Assembly: GCF_001412535.1 (NCBI RefSeq) | Contig: NZ_CP011774.1 | Coordinates: forward strand, 1,483,501 to 1,547,500 | Origin: Limnohabitans sp. 63ED37-2 | GTDB lineage: Bacteria; Pseudomonadota; Gammaproteobacteria; Burkholderiales; Burkholderiaceae_C | Direction: 5' to 3' | Length of the DNA: 64,000 nt | Shown here: piece by piece, positions 17,744 to 26,043 of the stretch | Layout of the letters: the number at the start of each line of letters is the position of its first letter | Numbering within the stretch: the first letter of the stretch is position 1 | Position numbers and translations under genes: made by a program | The notes under the pieces: model-generated | The model's database searches: none | Told to the model about the DNA's origin: nothing | The model's input: the letters and a program-made list of their open reading frames with translations, nothing else

Positions 17744-18202
17744 ATGAGCGTTTACGACCAACTCAAAGCACTGAACATCGAGCTTCCCCCCGTGGCCGTG
17801 CCCGCAGCCGCCTATGTGCCTTTTGTCCAGACCGGCAACCTGGTTTTCCTGTCTGGCCACATCGCCAAAAAAGACGGCAAAGTTTGGGCCGGGCAGCTGG
17901 GCAAAAACACCACCACCGCCGAAGGCCAACAAGCCGCTCGCGCCGTCGCGATTGACCTGATGGGCACGCTGCACGCGGCTGTGGGTGACCTGAACAAGGT
18001 CAAGCGCATTGTCAAAGTGATGAGTCTGGTCAACTCGACCGGCGACTTCACCGAGCAGCACCTGGTCACGAACGGCTGCAGCGAACTGCTGGGCCAAGTC
18101 TTTGGACCGCAAGTGGGCGCACATGCCCGCAGCGCATTTGGCGTGGCGCAAATCCCCATGGGTGCTTGTGTCGAGATCGAGATGATTGCCGAAATTGGCT
18201 GA
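17744..18202 (+). CDS. RidA/YjgF family protein
   Basis: This 152-residue member of the RidA (YjgF/YER057c/UK114) superfamily has the typical core FVQTGNLVFLSGHIAKKDGK, the middle run VGDLNKVKRIVKVMSLVNST, and the C-terminal IPMGACVEIEMIAEIG. The Arg in GAHARSAFGV is at the place of the active arginine of imine deaminases, so 2-aminoacrylate or related imine hydrolysis is possible. It is longer than archetypal RidA (about 128 residues) and belongs to the longer COG0251 subgroup, whose substrates are less clear. A monocistronic or small operon unit with DUF2164 is likely. Confidence 0.88.
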   Translation: MSVYDQLKALNIELPPVAVPAAAYVPFVQTGNLVFLSGHIAKKDGKVWAGQLGKNTTTAEGQQAARAVAIDLMGTLHAAVGDLNKVKRIVKVMSLVNSTGDFTEQHLVTNGCSELLGQVFGPQVGAHARSAFGVAQIPMGACVEIEMIAEIG

Positions 18203-18205
18203 TCT

Positions 18206-18478
18206 GTGGCCATGCCCATTGAGCTGAACAAAGAGGACCGCGCTCAGGCCATTGCCAGCATTGAGCGCTACTTCGAGGCCAACTTTGAACAAAAGATCGG
18301 CAACATTTCTGCTGGGGCTCTGCTTGGCTTTATCCTCGAAGAAATTGGCCCCAGCATCTACAACCGTGCTGTGAGCGACGCCAAAGAGCGCATGCTGATG
18401 CGCGTGGAAGATCTGGAATATGAAGTTCGCGCGGATGAATTTCAGTATTGGCAAAAATTCAAACCACGCAAGCCATGA
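18206..18478 (+). CDS. DUF2164 family protein
   Basis: This 90-residue protein (88 if started at the second ATG, 18212) matches DUF2164 (IELNKEDRAQAIASIERYFE and LGFILEEIGPSIYNRAVSDA). The family has no known function. It begins 3 bp after the RidA-family stop and its stop overlaps the lipoprotein ATG by 4 bp, so these three genes look translationally linked. No signal peptide or membrane segment is visible. Confidence 0.8.
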   Translation: MAMPIELNKEDRAQAIASIERYFEANFEQKIGNISAGALLGFILEEIGPSIYNRAVSDAKERMLMRVEDLEYEVRADEFQYWQKFKPRKP

Positions 18479-18672
18479 AGAGATCACAAATAGCCCTGGC
18501 ATTCATCTTGAGCCTGACTCTGTCGGCTTGTGGCTTGGTATCTACGCAAGCTGTGTACGAAGAAATCAGGGCTCAGGAAAAGGCCAAGGCAGTGGGCAGA
18601 GGCGCAGCCCCTGGCCAAAAACTACCCAACTACGATGCCTACCAAAAGGAGCGTTCAGTGCTCTCGCCCTGA
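18475..18672 (+). CDS. small lipoprotein, unknown function
   Basis: The ATG inside the DUF2164 stop codon opens a 65-residue protein with a lipoprotein signal: MKRSQIALAFILSLTLSACG, with Cys at position 19 as the likely lipidated residue. The mature part is short, charged and without a recognisable domain (TQAVYEEIRAQEKAKAVGRG). The signal and the ATGA overlap are the evidence that it is real. I do not recognise the mature part. Confidence 0.65.
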   Translation: MKRSQIALAFILSLTLSACGLVSTQAVYEEIRAQEKAKAVGRGAAPGQKLPNYDAYQKERSVLSP

Positions 18673-18767
18673 ATCCGTTGAATGCCAATCCCAACTGTGG
18701 ACGTGCAAAACGTAGACCGCCGACTTCAAGCCAAATCCTTAATCGATCACACACCCAGGAGAATTTG

Positions 18768-19283
18768 ATGACCCTTTCGATGTCCCGCGCCAGCCTGCCC
18801 GTTTGCACCCGCATGCTGACCAACCTGAGCCACATCCTGGCCAAGGCCGAGTTGTTTGTCGAGGCCAAAAAGATCGACCCCACGGCGCTGACCACCTACC
18901 GCCTGGCCCCCGACATGTTTCCGTTCACACGCCAAGTGCTGATCGCCTGCGATGCGGCCAAAAACGGCGTCGCCCGTTTGAGTGGCGTCGAAGCGCCCAA
19001 GTTTGAAGACAACGAAACCACATTGGCCCAGTTGCAAGAACGCATCCAGAAAACCCTGGCCTTCATCGCCACGGTGCCCGCAGCGGCCTTGGACGGCACC
19101 GAGGACAAAGAAATCACCTTCCCCGCAGGCCCGGGCAAAACCCGCACCCTCAGCGGGCAAGACTACCTGTGCCACTGGATGCTGCCCAACCTGTACTTCC
19201 ACATCACCACGGCCTACACCATCCTGCGTCACAACGGTGTAGAAGTGGGCAAGATCGATTACCTGTTGGGTGCGCAGGGCTGA
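18768..19283 (+). CDS. DUF1993 family protein
   Basis: This 171-residue protein of the DUF1993 family (fold related to DinB-like helical bundles) starts MTLSMSRASLPVCTRML and contains the family runs YRLAPDMFPFTRQVLIACDA and YLCHWMLPNLYFHITTAYTI. The start at 18768 is supported by an AGGAG site 6 bases upstream; the frame stays open further up but crosses the lipoprotein gene. Conserved histidines in the C-terminal half could bind metal as in DinB proteins, but no activity is known. Confidence 0.85.
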   Translation: MTLSMSRASLPVCTRMLTNLSHILAKAELFVEAKKIDPTALTTYRLAPDMFPFTRQVLIACDAAKNGVARLSGVEAPKFEDNETTLAQLQERIQKTLAFIATVPAAALDGTEDKEITFPAGPGKTRTLSGQDYLCHWMLPNLYFHITTAYTILRHNGVEVGKIDYLLGAQG

Positions 19284-19377
19284 GACCCTGACCGGCGGCT
19301 CAGCCTTTGCTGATTCAAACTGTCCCCAAACACCGTGCCCAAAGCTGTGGACAAGTGCAGGGACAAGCCACCAAAGT

Positions 19378-19401
19378 CCCGCCCAGCAAGGGCTGGCGGG
19401 G
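19378..19401 (-). terminator. possible terminator after parC
   Basis: On the minus strand, just past the parC stop, a GC-rich stem (about 9 bp, one bulge, CCTT loop) is followed only by ACTTTGG, so the T-run is weak. It is a candidate terminator for the parC transcript. The DUF1993 gene reads toward it from the other side. Confidence 0.35.
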
Positions 19402-19459
19402 CGTGCTCAAAAAAGCATCAACATGGTCTGATGACGTGGCCCTGATGACTGCGCCCTGA

Positions 19460-21835
19460 TCACTCCACACGCGTCACCCGGTTGGGCTTGAAGCCCAGAT
19501 CGGCCACTTTGCCTTTTTTGGCACGAGCGGTTTTGGCGTTGTTCAGGCTGCGAATTTCCAGCGTTTCTTCGCGCTCTTTGCCGCCTCGGCCGATGCCTTC
19601 GATCTTGACGCTGCGGGTGTAGGCTGCAGCACCCGCCAAGGTGTCTTTGGCTTCCAGGTCGATGAGCATCAGGCCCCGGCCCCCTTTTTCCATGGTCTTG
19701 AGTTCACTGATTTCAAAGGTCAGCACTCGACCGCCGGTGCTGGCGCAGCAGACGCTGGTGGCGGCCGGCATGGGCTGCTTGTCGGCAGGCACTGTGGCAC
19801 TGCTGCCGCTGACATGGCTGGGCGCGCAGACGGTTTCGCCCTCGCCCAGGCTGATGAAGGCTTTGCCCGCTTTGTTGCGCGAAATCATGTTCTCGACCGT
19901 GGCCTTGAAGCCGTAGCCGCCCGAGCCGCTGAGCAGCAGCGTGGCATGGGCCGGGCCTGCAAAGTAGTGGGCGGGTTGCGTGCCGGTTTCCAGATCGATG
20001 AGGGTGGTGATCGGCTGGCCATCGCCGCGTGCGCCGGGCAAGGTGGCCACGGGCACGCTGTAGATGCGGCCTGTCCCATTTTTGGCCGTGCCAAAGATCA
20101 GCAGCGTGTCCACCGTGCGGCACTCAAAGGTGCCATACAGGCCGTCGCCCGCCTTGAAGGCGAAGCTGGTGGCGTCGTGGCCGTGGCCCGTGCGGGCACG
20201 CACCCAGCCTTTTTCCGAAACGACCACCGTCACGGGTTCGTCCACCACCTTGACTTCGGCCACGGCTTTTTTCTCTTCTTGGATCAAGGTGCGGCGGGGG
20301 TCGGCAAAGGTTTTGGCGTCCCCTTCGATCTCTTTGATCATCAGGCGGCGCAGTGCGGCGGGGCTGCCCAAAATCTCTTCGAGCTTGCCCTGCTCTTCGC
20401 GCAACTCGCTCAGCTCTTGCTCGATCTTGATCGCTTCGAGTCGGGCCAGTTGGCGCAGGCGAATCTCCAGGATGTCTTCGGCCTGGCGGTCGCTGAGTTT
20501 GAAGGCTTCGATCAGCGCGGGCTTGGGCTCGTCGCTGTGGCGGATGATGCGGATCACCTCGTCGATGTTCAGCAAGACCAGCTGTCGGCCTTCCAGAATA
20601 TGGATGCGGTCCAGCACTTTGTTCAAGCGGTGCTGGCTGCGGCGGGTGATGGTGGTCTGGCGGAAGCTGATCCACTCCACCAGCATCTGGCGCAGCGACT
20701 TCTGGATGGGTTTGCCGTCGATGCCCACCGAGGTCATGTTGATCGGCGCCGACGTCTCCAGGCTGGTGTGCGCCAGCAAGGCGGTGATGAGTTCTTGCTG
20801 TTCGATGCGGCTGGTTTTGGGCTCGAACACCAGACGTACAGCGGCGTCTTTACTGGACTCGTCACGCACCACATCCAGCACGGCGAGCATGCTGGCTTTG
20901 AGCTGCAGCTGGTCGGTGCTGAGCGCTTTTTTACCGGCCTTGACCTTTGGGTTGGTGAGTTCTTCGATCTCTTCGAGCACGCGCTGCGAGCTGACGCCTT
21001 GCGGCAGCTCAGTCACCACCAGTTGCCATTGGCCACGGGCGAGTTCTTCGATCTTCCAGCGGGCACGCACTTTGAGGCTGCCGCGCCCGGTGCGGTAGGC
21101 GTCGGCAATGTCGCTGGCCGGGCTGATGATCTGACCGCCACCGGGGTAGTCGGGGCCGGGGATGATGGCCATCAACTCGCTGTCGCTCAGCTTGTCGTTG
21201 CGGATCAAAGCGACGCAGGCGTCAGCCACTTCGCGCAGGTTGTGGCTGGGGATCTCGGTGGCCAGGCCCACGGCAATGCCGCTGGCGCCATTGAGCAAGC
21301 TGAAGGGCAAGCGGGCAGGCAGCTGGCGCGGCTCTTCGGTCGATCCGTCGTAGTTGGGGATGAAGTCCACCGTGCCCATGTCGATCTCGTCGAGCAGCAA
21401 GCTGGTGATGCGCGACAGCCGCGCTTCGGTGTAACGCATGGCCGCAGCGCCGTCGCCGTCACGGCTGCCAAAGTTACCCTGGCCGTCGATGAGTGGGTAG
21501 CGCTGCGAAAAGTCTTGCGCCATGCGCACCAGCGCATCGTACGCCGCCGTGTCGCCGTGCGGGTGGTATCGGCCCAGCACATCGCCCACCACACGGGCGC
21601 TTTTGACGGGTTTGGCCGCGGTGTTGTTGTTCGGGCCGCTGTACGACAAACCCATGCGGTCCATCGAATACAAAATGCGGCGCTGTACCGGCTTTTGGCC
21701 GTCGCACACGTCAGGCAAGGCGCGGCCTTTGACGACGGACAGCGCGTATTCCAGATAGGCCCTCTGGGCGTAGGCGCCCAGGTGGTCGCCATCGGGGGCG
21801 GCGGTGGGTTCGGGGGTTAAGAGGTCAGTGGTCAT
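19460..21835 (-). CDS. parC: DNA topoisomerase IV subunit A
   Basis: ParC is the DNA cleavage and rejoining subunit of topoisomerase IV, which unlinks daughter chromosomes. The 791-residue protein shows the GyrA/ParC opening YLEYALSVVKGRALPDVCDG, the quinolone-resistance region (ARVVGDVLGRYHPHGDTAAY) and the catalytic tyrosine in AAMRYTEARLSR. The C-terminal part lacks a GyrA box and has only a short beta-pinwheel region, which points to ParC rather than GyrA; the adjacent parE supports this. The ATG at 21835 follows parE by 87 bp, a gap holding a REP-like inverted repeat. Confidence 0.95.
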   Translation of the reverse strand: MTTDLLTPEPTAAPDGDHLGAYAQRAYLEYALSVVKGRALPDVCDGQKPVQRRILYSMDRMGLSYSGPNNNTAAKPVKSARVVGDVLGRYHPHGDTAAYDALVRMAQDFSQRYPLIDGQGNFGSRDGDGAAAMRYTEARLSRITSLLLDEIDMGTVDFIPNYDGSTEEPRQLPARLPFSLLNGASGIAVGLATEIPSHNLREVADACVALIRNDKLSDSELMAIIPGPDYPGGGQIISPASDIADAYRTGRGSLKVRARWKIEELARGQWQLVVTELPQGVSSQRVLEEIEELTNPKVKAGKKALSTDQLQLKASMLAVLDVVRDESSKDAAVRLVFEPKTSRIEQQELITALLAHTSLETSAPINMTSVGIDGKPIQKSLRQMLVEWISFRQTTITRRSQHRLNKVLDRIHILEGRQLVLLNIDEVIRIIRHSDEPKPALIEAFKLSDRQAEDILEIRLRQLARLEAIKIEQELSELREEQGKLEEILGSPAALRRLMIKEIEGDAKTFADPRRTLIQEEKKAVAEVKVVDEPVTVVVSEKGWVRARTGHGHDATSFAFKAGDGLYGTFECRTVDTLLIFGTAKNGTGRIYSVPVATLPGARGDGQPITTLIDLETGTQPAHYFAGPAHATLLLSGSGGYGFKATVENMISRNKAGKAFISLGEGETVCAPSHVSGSSATVPADKQPMPAATSVCCASTGGRVLTFEISELKTMEKGGRGLMLIDLEAKDTLAGAAAYTRSVKIEGIGRGGKEREETLEIRSLNNAKTARAKKGKVADLGFKPNRVTRVE

Positions 21836-21849
21836 CAGGGTCTTTCAGG

Positions 21850-21911
21850 GTAGGAGCCTGCCTGCGGGCGTTGGATTTGTTCAGACAATTCGCCCACGGG
21901 GTGGGCTCCTA
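21850..21911. repeat. REP-like inverted repeat pair in the parE-parC gap
   Basis: Two inverted copies of a roughly 21-bp unit face each other: GTAGGAGCCTGCCTGCGGGC at 21850-21869 and, inverted, the unit ending GGGCTCCTAC at 21891-21911, separated by 20 bp. The unit is itself an imperfect palindrome, like the GTGGGAGC-type REP sequences of pseudomonads. In the transcript it would form a large stem between two genes of one operon. Confidence 0.65.
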
Positions 21912-21922
21912 CGGGGAATTTG

Positions 21923-23905
21923 TCACACGTCGATTTCGATCGAGTCGCCGTGCAGCTCCATCAGCTCACGACGGGCGGCGGCTTCGCCTTTGCCCATGAG
22001 CTGGGTCATGAGGTTTTCGGTGCCCGCGTTGTCCAATGGCCCCAGCTCGATGGGCAGCAGGCGGCGCGTGTCGGGGTTGAGCGTGGTGTCCCAAAGCTGC
22101 TCGGCGCTCATCTCGCCCAGGCCCTTGAAGCGGCTGATGCTCCAGCCGCCTTCTTTCACGCCGTCTTTGCGCAATTTGTCGATGATGCCGGTGAGCTCGC
22201 CCTCGTCCAGCGCGTAGGCTTTGGACGCTGGCTTTTTGCCGCGGGCGGGGGCATCGACGCGGAACAAGGGCGGCCTGGCCACGTACAAGTGCCCCGCTTC
22301 GATCAGCTTGGGAAAGTGACGGAAGAACAAGGTCAGCAAAAGCACCTGAATGTGCGAGCCGTCCACGTCCGCGTCCGACAAGATGCAGACCTTGCCGTAG
22401 CGCAGATTGCTCATATCGGGGTTGTCATTAGGGCCGTGCGGGTCTACGCCGATGGCCACCGAAATGTCGTGGATTTCGTTGTTGGCAAACAAGCGGTCGC
22501 GGTCGACTTCCCAGGTGTTGAGCACCTTGCCGCGCAGGGGCAAGATGGCTTGGCACTCTTTGTTGCGGCCCATCTTGGCGCTGCCGCCTGCCGAGTCGCC
22601 CTCGACCAAAAACACTTCGTTGTCGGCGATGTCCTTGCTTTCGCAGTCGGTCAGCTTGCCGGGCAAGACGGCCACGCCAGAACTCTTGCGCTTTTCGACC
22701 TTTTGGCTCGCTTTTTGACGGGTTTGTGCAGCCTTGATGGCCAGTTCGGCCAGTTTTTTGCCGTAATCCACATGCTCGTTCAGCCAGAGTTCGAGCGCCG
22801 GGCGCACAAAGCTGGAGACCAGCCGCACCGCGTCGCGCGAATTCAGCCGCTCCTTGATCTGGCCCTGAAACTGCGGGTCCAGCACTTTGGCGCTCAGCAC
22901 ATAGCTGGCGCGGGCGAATACGTCTTCGGGCATGAGCTTGACGCCCTTGGGCAGCAGGCCATGCAGCTCAATGAAGCTCTTGACGGCGGTGAACAGGCCA
23001 TCGCGCAAGCCGCTGTCGTGCGTGCCGCCCGCGCTGGTGGGGATCAGGTTGACGTAGCTCTCGCGCACGGGTGCACCGTCTTCGGTGAAGGCCACGGCCC
23101 AGCTTGCGCCCTCGCCTTCGGCAAAGCTGTCGTGGTTGGCGTCGGCAAAGCCTTCGCCTTCAAACAGCGGGATGACCGGGTCGCCGTTCAGGGTTTGCGT
23201 CAGGTAGTCGCGCAGACCGGCTTTGTATTGCCACTGCTGGGTTTCTTTGGTTTTTTCATTCACCAAGGTCACCGTCACGCCGGGCATGAGCACGGCTTTG
23301 CTGCGCAGCAAGTGCGTCAGCTCATTCATGGGAAGCGCGCTGGATTCGAAGTATTTGGCATCGGGCCAGGCACGCACCGTGGTGCCCTGCTTGCGGTCAC
23401 CCTCGCCTGTGGCTCGTTTGACCAGCGGCTCGGTCACGTCGCCGCCCGAGAACACCAGTGTCGCCACTTGGCCTTCGCGGTAGCTGGTGGCTTCGAGCCG
23501 TTTGGACAGCGCGTTGGTCACCGACACGCCCACACCGTGCAAACCGCCCGAGAAGCTGTAGGCCCCACCCTTGCCCTTGTCAAACTTGCCACCCGCGTGC
23601 AGGCGGGTGAAGACCAGCTCGATCACCGGGGCGTTTTCTTCGGGGTGCAGGCCAAAGGGAATGCCCCGGCCATCGTCTTCGATGCTGACCGATCCGTCGG
23701 CGTGCAGGATGACTTTGATCTTTTTGCCGTAACCCGCCAGCGCCTCGTCGGCGGCGTTGTCCAGCACTTCTTGGATGATGTGCAGGGGGTTGTCGGTGCG
23801 CGTGTACATGCCCGGGCGTTGTTTGACGGGCTCGAGGCCCTTCAAGACACGGATCGAGCCTTCGGAGTACTCATTAGAGGTTTTGACAGTTGATTGGGTG
23901 GCCAT
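21923..23905 (-). CDS. parE: DNA topoisomerase IV subunit B
   Basis: ParE is the ATPase subunit of topoisomerase IV. The 660-residue protein has the GHKL ATP site (EVLDNAADEALAGYG, then DDGRGIPFG and GGLHGVGVSVTNALSK) and the TOPRIM metal site (EGDSAGGSAKMGRNKE and DADVDGSHIQVLLLTLFFR). The C-terminus is short, as in ParE rather than GyrB of proteobacteria, which carries a large insertion. It is the first gene of a parE-parC pair, both on the minus strand. A divergent MFS gene begins about 120 bp upstream. Confidence 0.95.
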   Translation of the reverse strand: MATQSTVKTSNEYSEGSIRVLKGLEPVKQRPGMYTRTDNPLHIIQEVLDNAADEALAGYGKKIKVILHADGSVSIEDDGRGIPFGLHPEENAPVIELVFTRLHAGGKFDKGKGGAYSFSGGLHGVGVSVTNALSKRLEATSYREGQVATLVFSGGDVTEPLVKRATGEGDRKQGTTVRAWPDAKYFESSALPMNELTHLLRSKAVLMPGVTVTLVNEKTKETQQWQYKAGLRDYLTQTLNGDPVIPLFEGEGFADANHDSFAEGEGASWAVAFTEDGAPVRESYVNLIPTSAGGTHDSGLRDGLFTAVKSFIELHGLLPKGVKLMPEDVFARASYVLSAKVLDPQFQGQIKERLNSRDAVRLVSSFVRPALELWLNEHVDYGKKLAELAIKAAQTRQKASQKVEKRKSSGVAVLPGKLTDCESKDIADNEVFLVEGDSAGGSAKMGRNKECQAILPLRGKVLNTWEVDRDRLFANNEIHDISVAIGVDPHGPNDNPDMSNLRYGKVCILSDADVDGSHIQVLLLTLFFRHFPKLIEAGHLYVARPPLFRVDAPARGKKPASKAYALDEGELTGIIDKLRKDGVKEGGWSISRFKGLGEMSAEQLWDTTLNPDTRRLLPIELGPLDNAGTENLMTQLMGKGEAAARRELMELHGDSIEIDV

Positions 23906-24028
23906 GGTGGCGGATTGTAGTGGGATTTCAGGCTTGATACTGGATACATAAACAGTGCCAACCCTTTACTTCGGCAACATGCATCTGAGTGACTTCGGGG
24001 TGGCACCACATTGGTTAAAGTCAGGGGG

Positions 24029-25240
24029 ATGCAACACAAACCCCTTTCACTGACCCAGGTTCTGATTTGCGGCGCGGCCATTGTCACGCTGTCCATGGGC
24101 ATACGCCACGGTTTTGGCCTGTGGCTTCAGCCCATCACCCAAGCCCAAGGCTGGGGCCGTCAAGAGTTCGGCTTTGCCATGGCCATCCAGAATCTGGCCT
24201 GGGGCTTCATGGGCATTTTTGCGGGCATGCTGGCCGACAAGTTTGGCGCTTTCCGCGTCATCACGGCCGGCGCCTTGCTCTACGCATTGGGGCTGGTGGG
24301 CATGGCCCAGGCCCAAACGCCCTGGATGTTTGCCCTGTTCACGGGCGTCATCATCGGCACCGCACAAGCGGGCACCACCTACGCCGTAATTTATGGCGTG
24401 ATCGGGCGAAACGTGCCGGCAGAGCGCCGTTCGTGGGCCATGGGCATTGCGGCAGCGGCCGGCAGCTTCGGGCAGTTTTTGATGGTGCCGGTGGAAGGCA
24501 TGCTGATCAGCCAAGCGGGTTGGCAAAACGCCCTGATGATTTTGGCCGCCGCCACCGTGCTCATCATTCCCCTGGCTTGGGGTCTGCGCGAGCCGGCTTT
24601 GAACGCGCCGGGCCAGGTCAAACGTGAGCAGACCATTCTCCAATCGCTGCAAGAAGCCTTCAAGTACCCGAGTTTTCAGCTGCTGATGGCCGGCTATTTT
24701 GTGTGTGGCTTTCAGGTGGTGTTCATCGGTGTGCACATGCCCAGCTACCTGAAAGACCACGGCATGGCACCCCAAGTGGCCAGTTATGCGCTGGCCCTGA
24801 TTGGTCTGTTCAACGTGGTGGGCACCTACATTGCGGGCACCATGGGCCCACAAATTCCCAAAAAGCACATCCTGGCCACCATTTACATCTCGCGCTCGGT
24901 GGCGATCACGCTGTTCTTGCTGGTGCCACTGTCGCCAACCAGCGTTTACATCTTCTCAGCCGTGATGGGCTTGCTGTGGCTGTCCACTGTGCCGCCCACC
25001 AATGCGGCGGTTGCACATATTTTTGGGGTGGCACATTTGTCCATGCTCAGCGGTTTCATCTTTTTCGGCCACCAGATCGGCTCCTTTATGGGGGTCTGGC
25101 TGGGCGGCTATCTGTATGACAAGACGGGCAGCTACGACATCGTCTGGTACCTGGCCATTGCGCTGGGTGTGCTGGCCGCGCTGGTGAACCTGCCTGTGCG
25201 CGAGAGCCCGATTGCCCGCCCAACACCCCAAGCAACATGA
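24029..25240 (+). CDS. MFS transporter
   Basis: This 403-residue major facilitator has about 12 hydrophobic helices in two halves. The loop after helix 2 carries the MFS motif (GMLADKFGAFRVITAGAL), and the central break is at GLREPALNAPGQVKREQ. It resembles the oxalate/formate antiporter (OFA) type, which carries organic acids, but the substrate is not evident. The ATG at 24029 has a GGGGG run directly in front; an alternative TTG at 24011 has a better-spaced GGGGTG, so the start is uncertain by six residues. The stop overlaps a 39-residue ORF. Confidence 0.88.
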   Translation: MQHKPLSLTQVLICGAAIVTLSMGIRHGFGLWLQPITQAQGWGRQEFGFAMAIQNLAWGFMGIFAGMLADKFGAFRVITAGALLYALGLVGMAQAQTPWMFALFTGVIIGTAQAGTTYAVIYGVIGRNVPAERRSWAMGIAAAAGSFGQFLMVPVEGMLISQAGWQNALMILAAATVLIIPLAWGLREPALNAPGQVKREQTILQSLQEAFKYPSFQLLMAGYFVCGFQVVFIGVHMPSYLKDHGMAPQVASYALALIGLFNVVGTYIAGTMGPQIPKKHILATIYISRSVAITLFLLVPLSPTSVYIFSAVMGLLWLSTVPPTNAAVAHIFGVAHLSMLSGFIFFGHQIGSFMGVWLGGYLYDKTGSYDIVWYLAIALGVLAALVNLPVRESPIARPTPQAT

Positions 25241-25356
25241 GTGCCCAACCCACCTGGTTTTTGCTCGGGGCTGCAGCCTTGGGCCTGACATTTTGGCTGT
25301 ATGGCCAGTCCGACGTGGTGATCATGCTGTCTGAACAGCTGTGGTCCTGCTTTTAA
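25237..25356 (+). CDS. 39-residue predicted membrane peptide
   Basis: An ATG overlapping the MFS stop (ATGA) opens MSAQPTWFLLGAAALGLTFW, then LYGQSDVVIMLSEQLWSCF. It has one clear hydrophobic helix near residues 7-21 and a second weakly hydrophobic stretch. The overlap, the in-frame stop at 25354 and the membrane character suggest a real small protein, perhaps an accessory to the transporter. No family was recognised, and the ORF is short enough to arise by chance. Confidence 0.5.
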   Translation: MSAQPTWFLLGAAALGLTFWLYGQSDVVIMLSEQLWSCF

Positions 25357-25384
25357 CCACGCGTTTGACTTGAAAGCACCATCC

Positions 25385-25930
25385 ATGCACGGCACCGAAA
25401 ACCCCTCCGCCTGGCTGCAACGCTGGTCACACCTGATCGCCCCGGGCAGCACCGTGCTCGATGTGGCCTGCGGCGCAGGTCGCCACATGCGTTATTTGGC
25501 CTTGTTGGGACACCAAGTCACAGGTGTAGACCGCAACCCCGACGCCGTGGCCATGGCCAAAAGCAGTGGCGAGGTCGTTTGCGCTGACATCGAAAATGGC
25601 CCCTGGCCTTTTGATGGCGAAACTTTCGGATGCGTGGTCGTGACCCATTACCTTTGGAGACCCTTGCTGCCAAAGGTTGTGGCCAGTGTGGCCCCGGGTG
25701 GTCTGTTGATCTACGAAACCTTTGCAGCCGGCAACGAAACCGTGGGCAAACCTTCGCGACCAGACTTTTTGCTGCAACCCGGCGAACTGATCAAGGCGGC
25801 CGAAGGCTTGCGCACGGTAGCTTACGAAGACGGCTTTGAGGCCTCGCCAGACAGGTTTGTGCAACGCATCGTCGCCGTGCGAGACGAATCCCCAAAGACC
25901 CTCCAACGCTGGCCTTTGCGTCCTGCCTGA
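25385..25930 (+). CDS. class I SAM-dependent methyltransferase
   Basis: This 181-residue protein has a Rossmann methyltransferase core: motif I VLDVACGAGRHMRYLALLGH, an acidic residue ending strand 2 in VTGVDRNPDAVAMA, then VVCADIENGPWPF, and VAPGGLLIYETFAAGNE as the post-I region. The size and the ETFAAGNE motif match small Tehb-like or UbiE-like methyltransferases common in betaproteobacteria. The substrate is unknown. I start at the ATG at 25385; a TTG at 25370 in the same frame is possible. It follows the small membrane ORF by 28 bp on the same strand. Confidence 0.85.
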   Translation: MHGTENPSAWLQRWSHLIAPGSTVLDVACGAGRHMRYLALLGHQVTGVDRNPDAVAMAKSSGEVVCADIENGPWPFDGETFGCVVVTHYLWRPLLPKVVASVAPGGLLIYETFAAGNETVGKPSRPDFLLQPGELIKAAEGLRTVAYEDGFEASPDRFVQRIVAVRDESPKTLQRWPLRPA

Positions 25931-26043
25931 AACCGACACCGCATTGAGCGCGAGCCCGGCTTTGCCCCCTGACAGGCTCTCCCATGCAACCATGGGGTTG
26001 CACTCGTTAGAATGGTTCTTTTTCTGTATCAGAAATCCCCGAC

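Noticed and set aside
19814..23893. Two long plus-strand frames opposite parC and parE
   Set aside because: Both are antisense shadows of well-conserved topoisomerase genes, with no recognisable motifs or ribosome sites.
25931..26043. Possible lysine riboswitch before dapA
   Set aside because: The gap is only 113 bp and shows none of the multi-stem layout expected of a lysine riboswitch.
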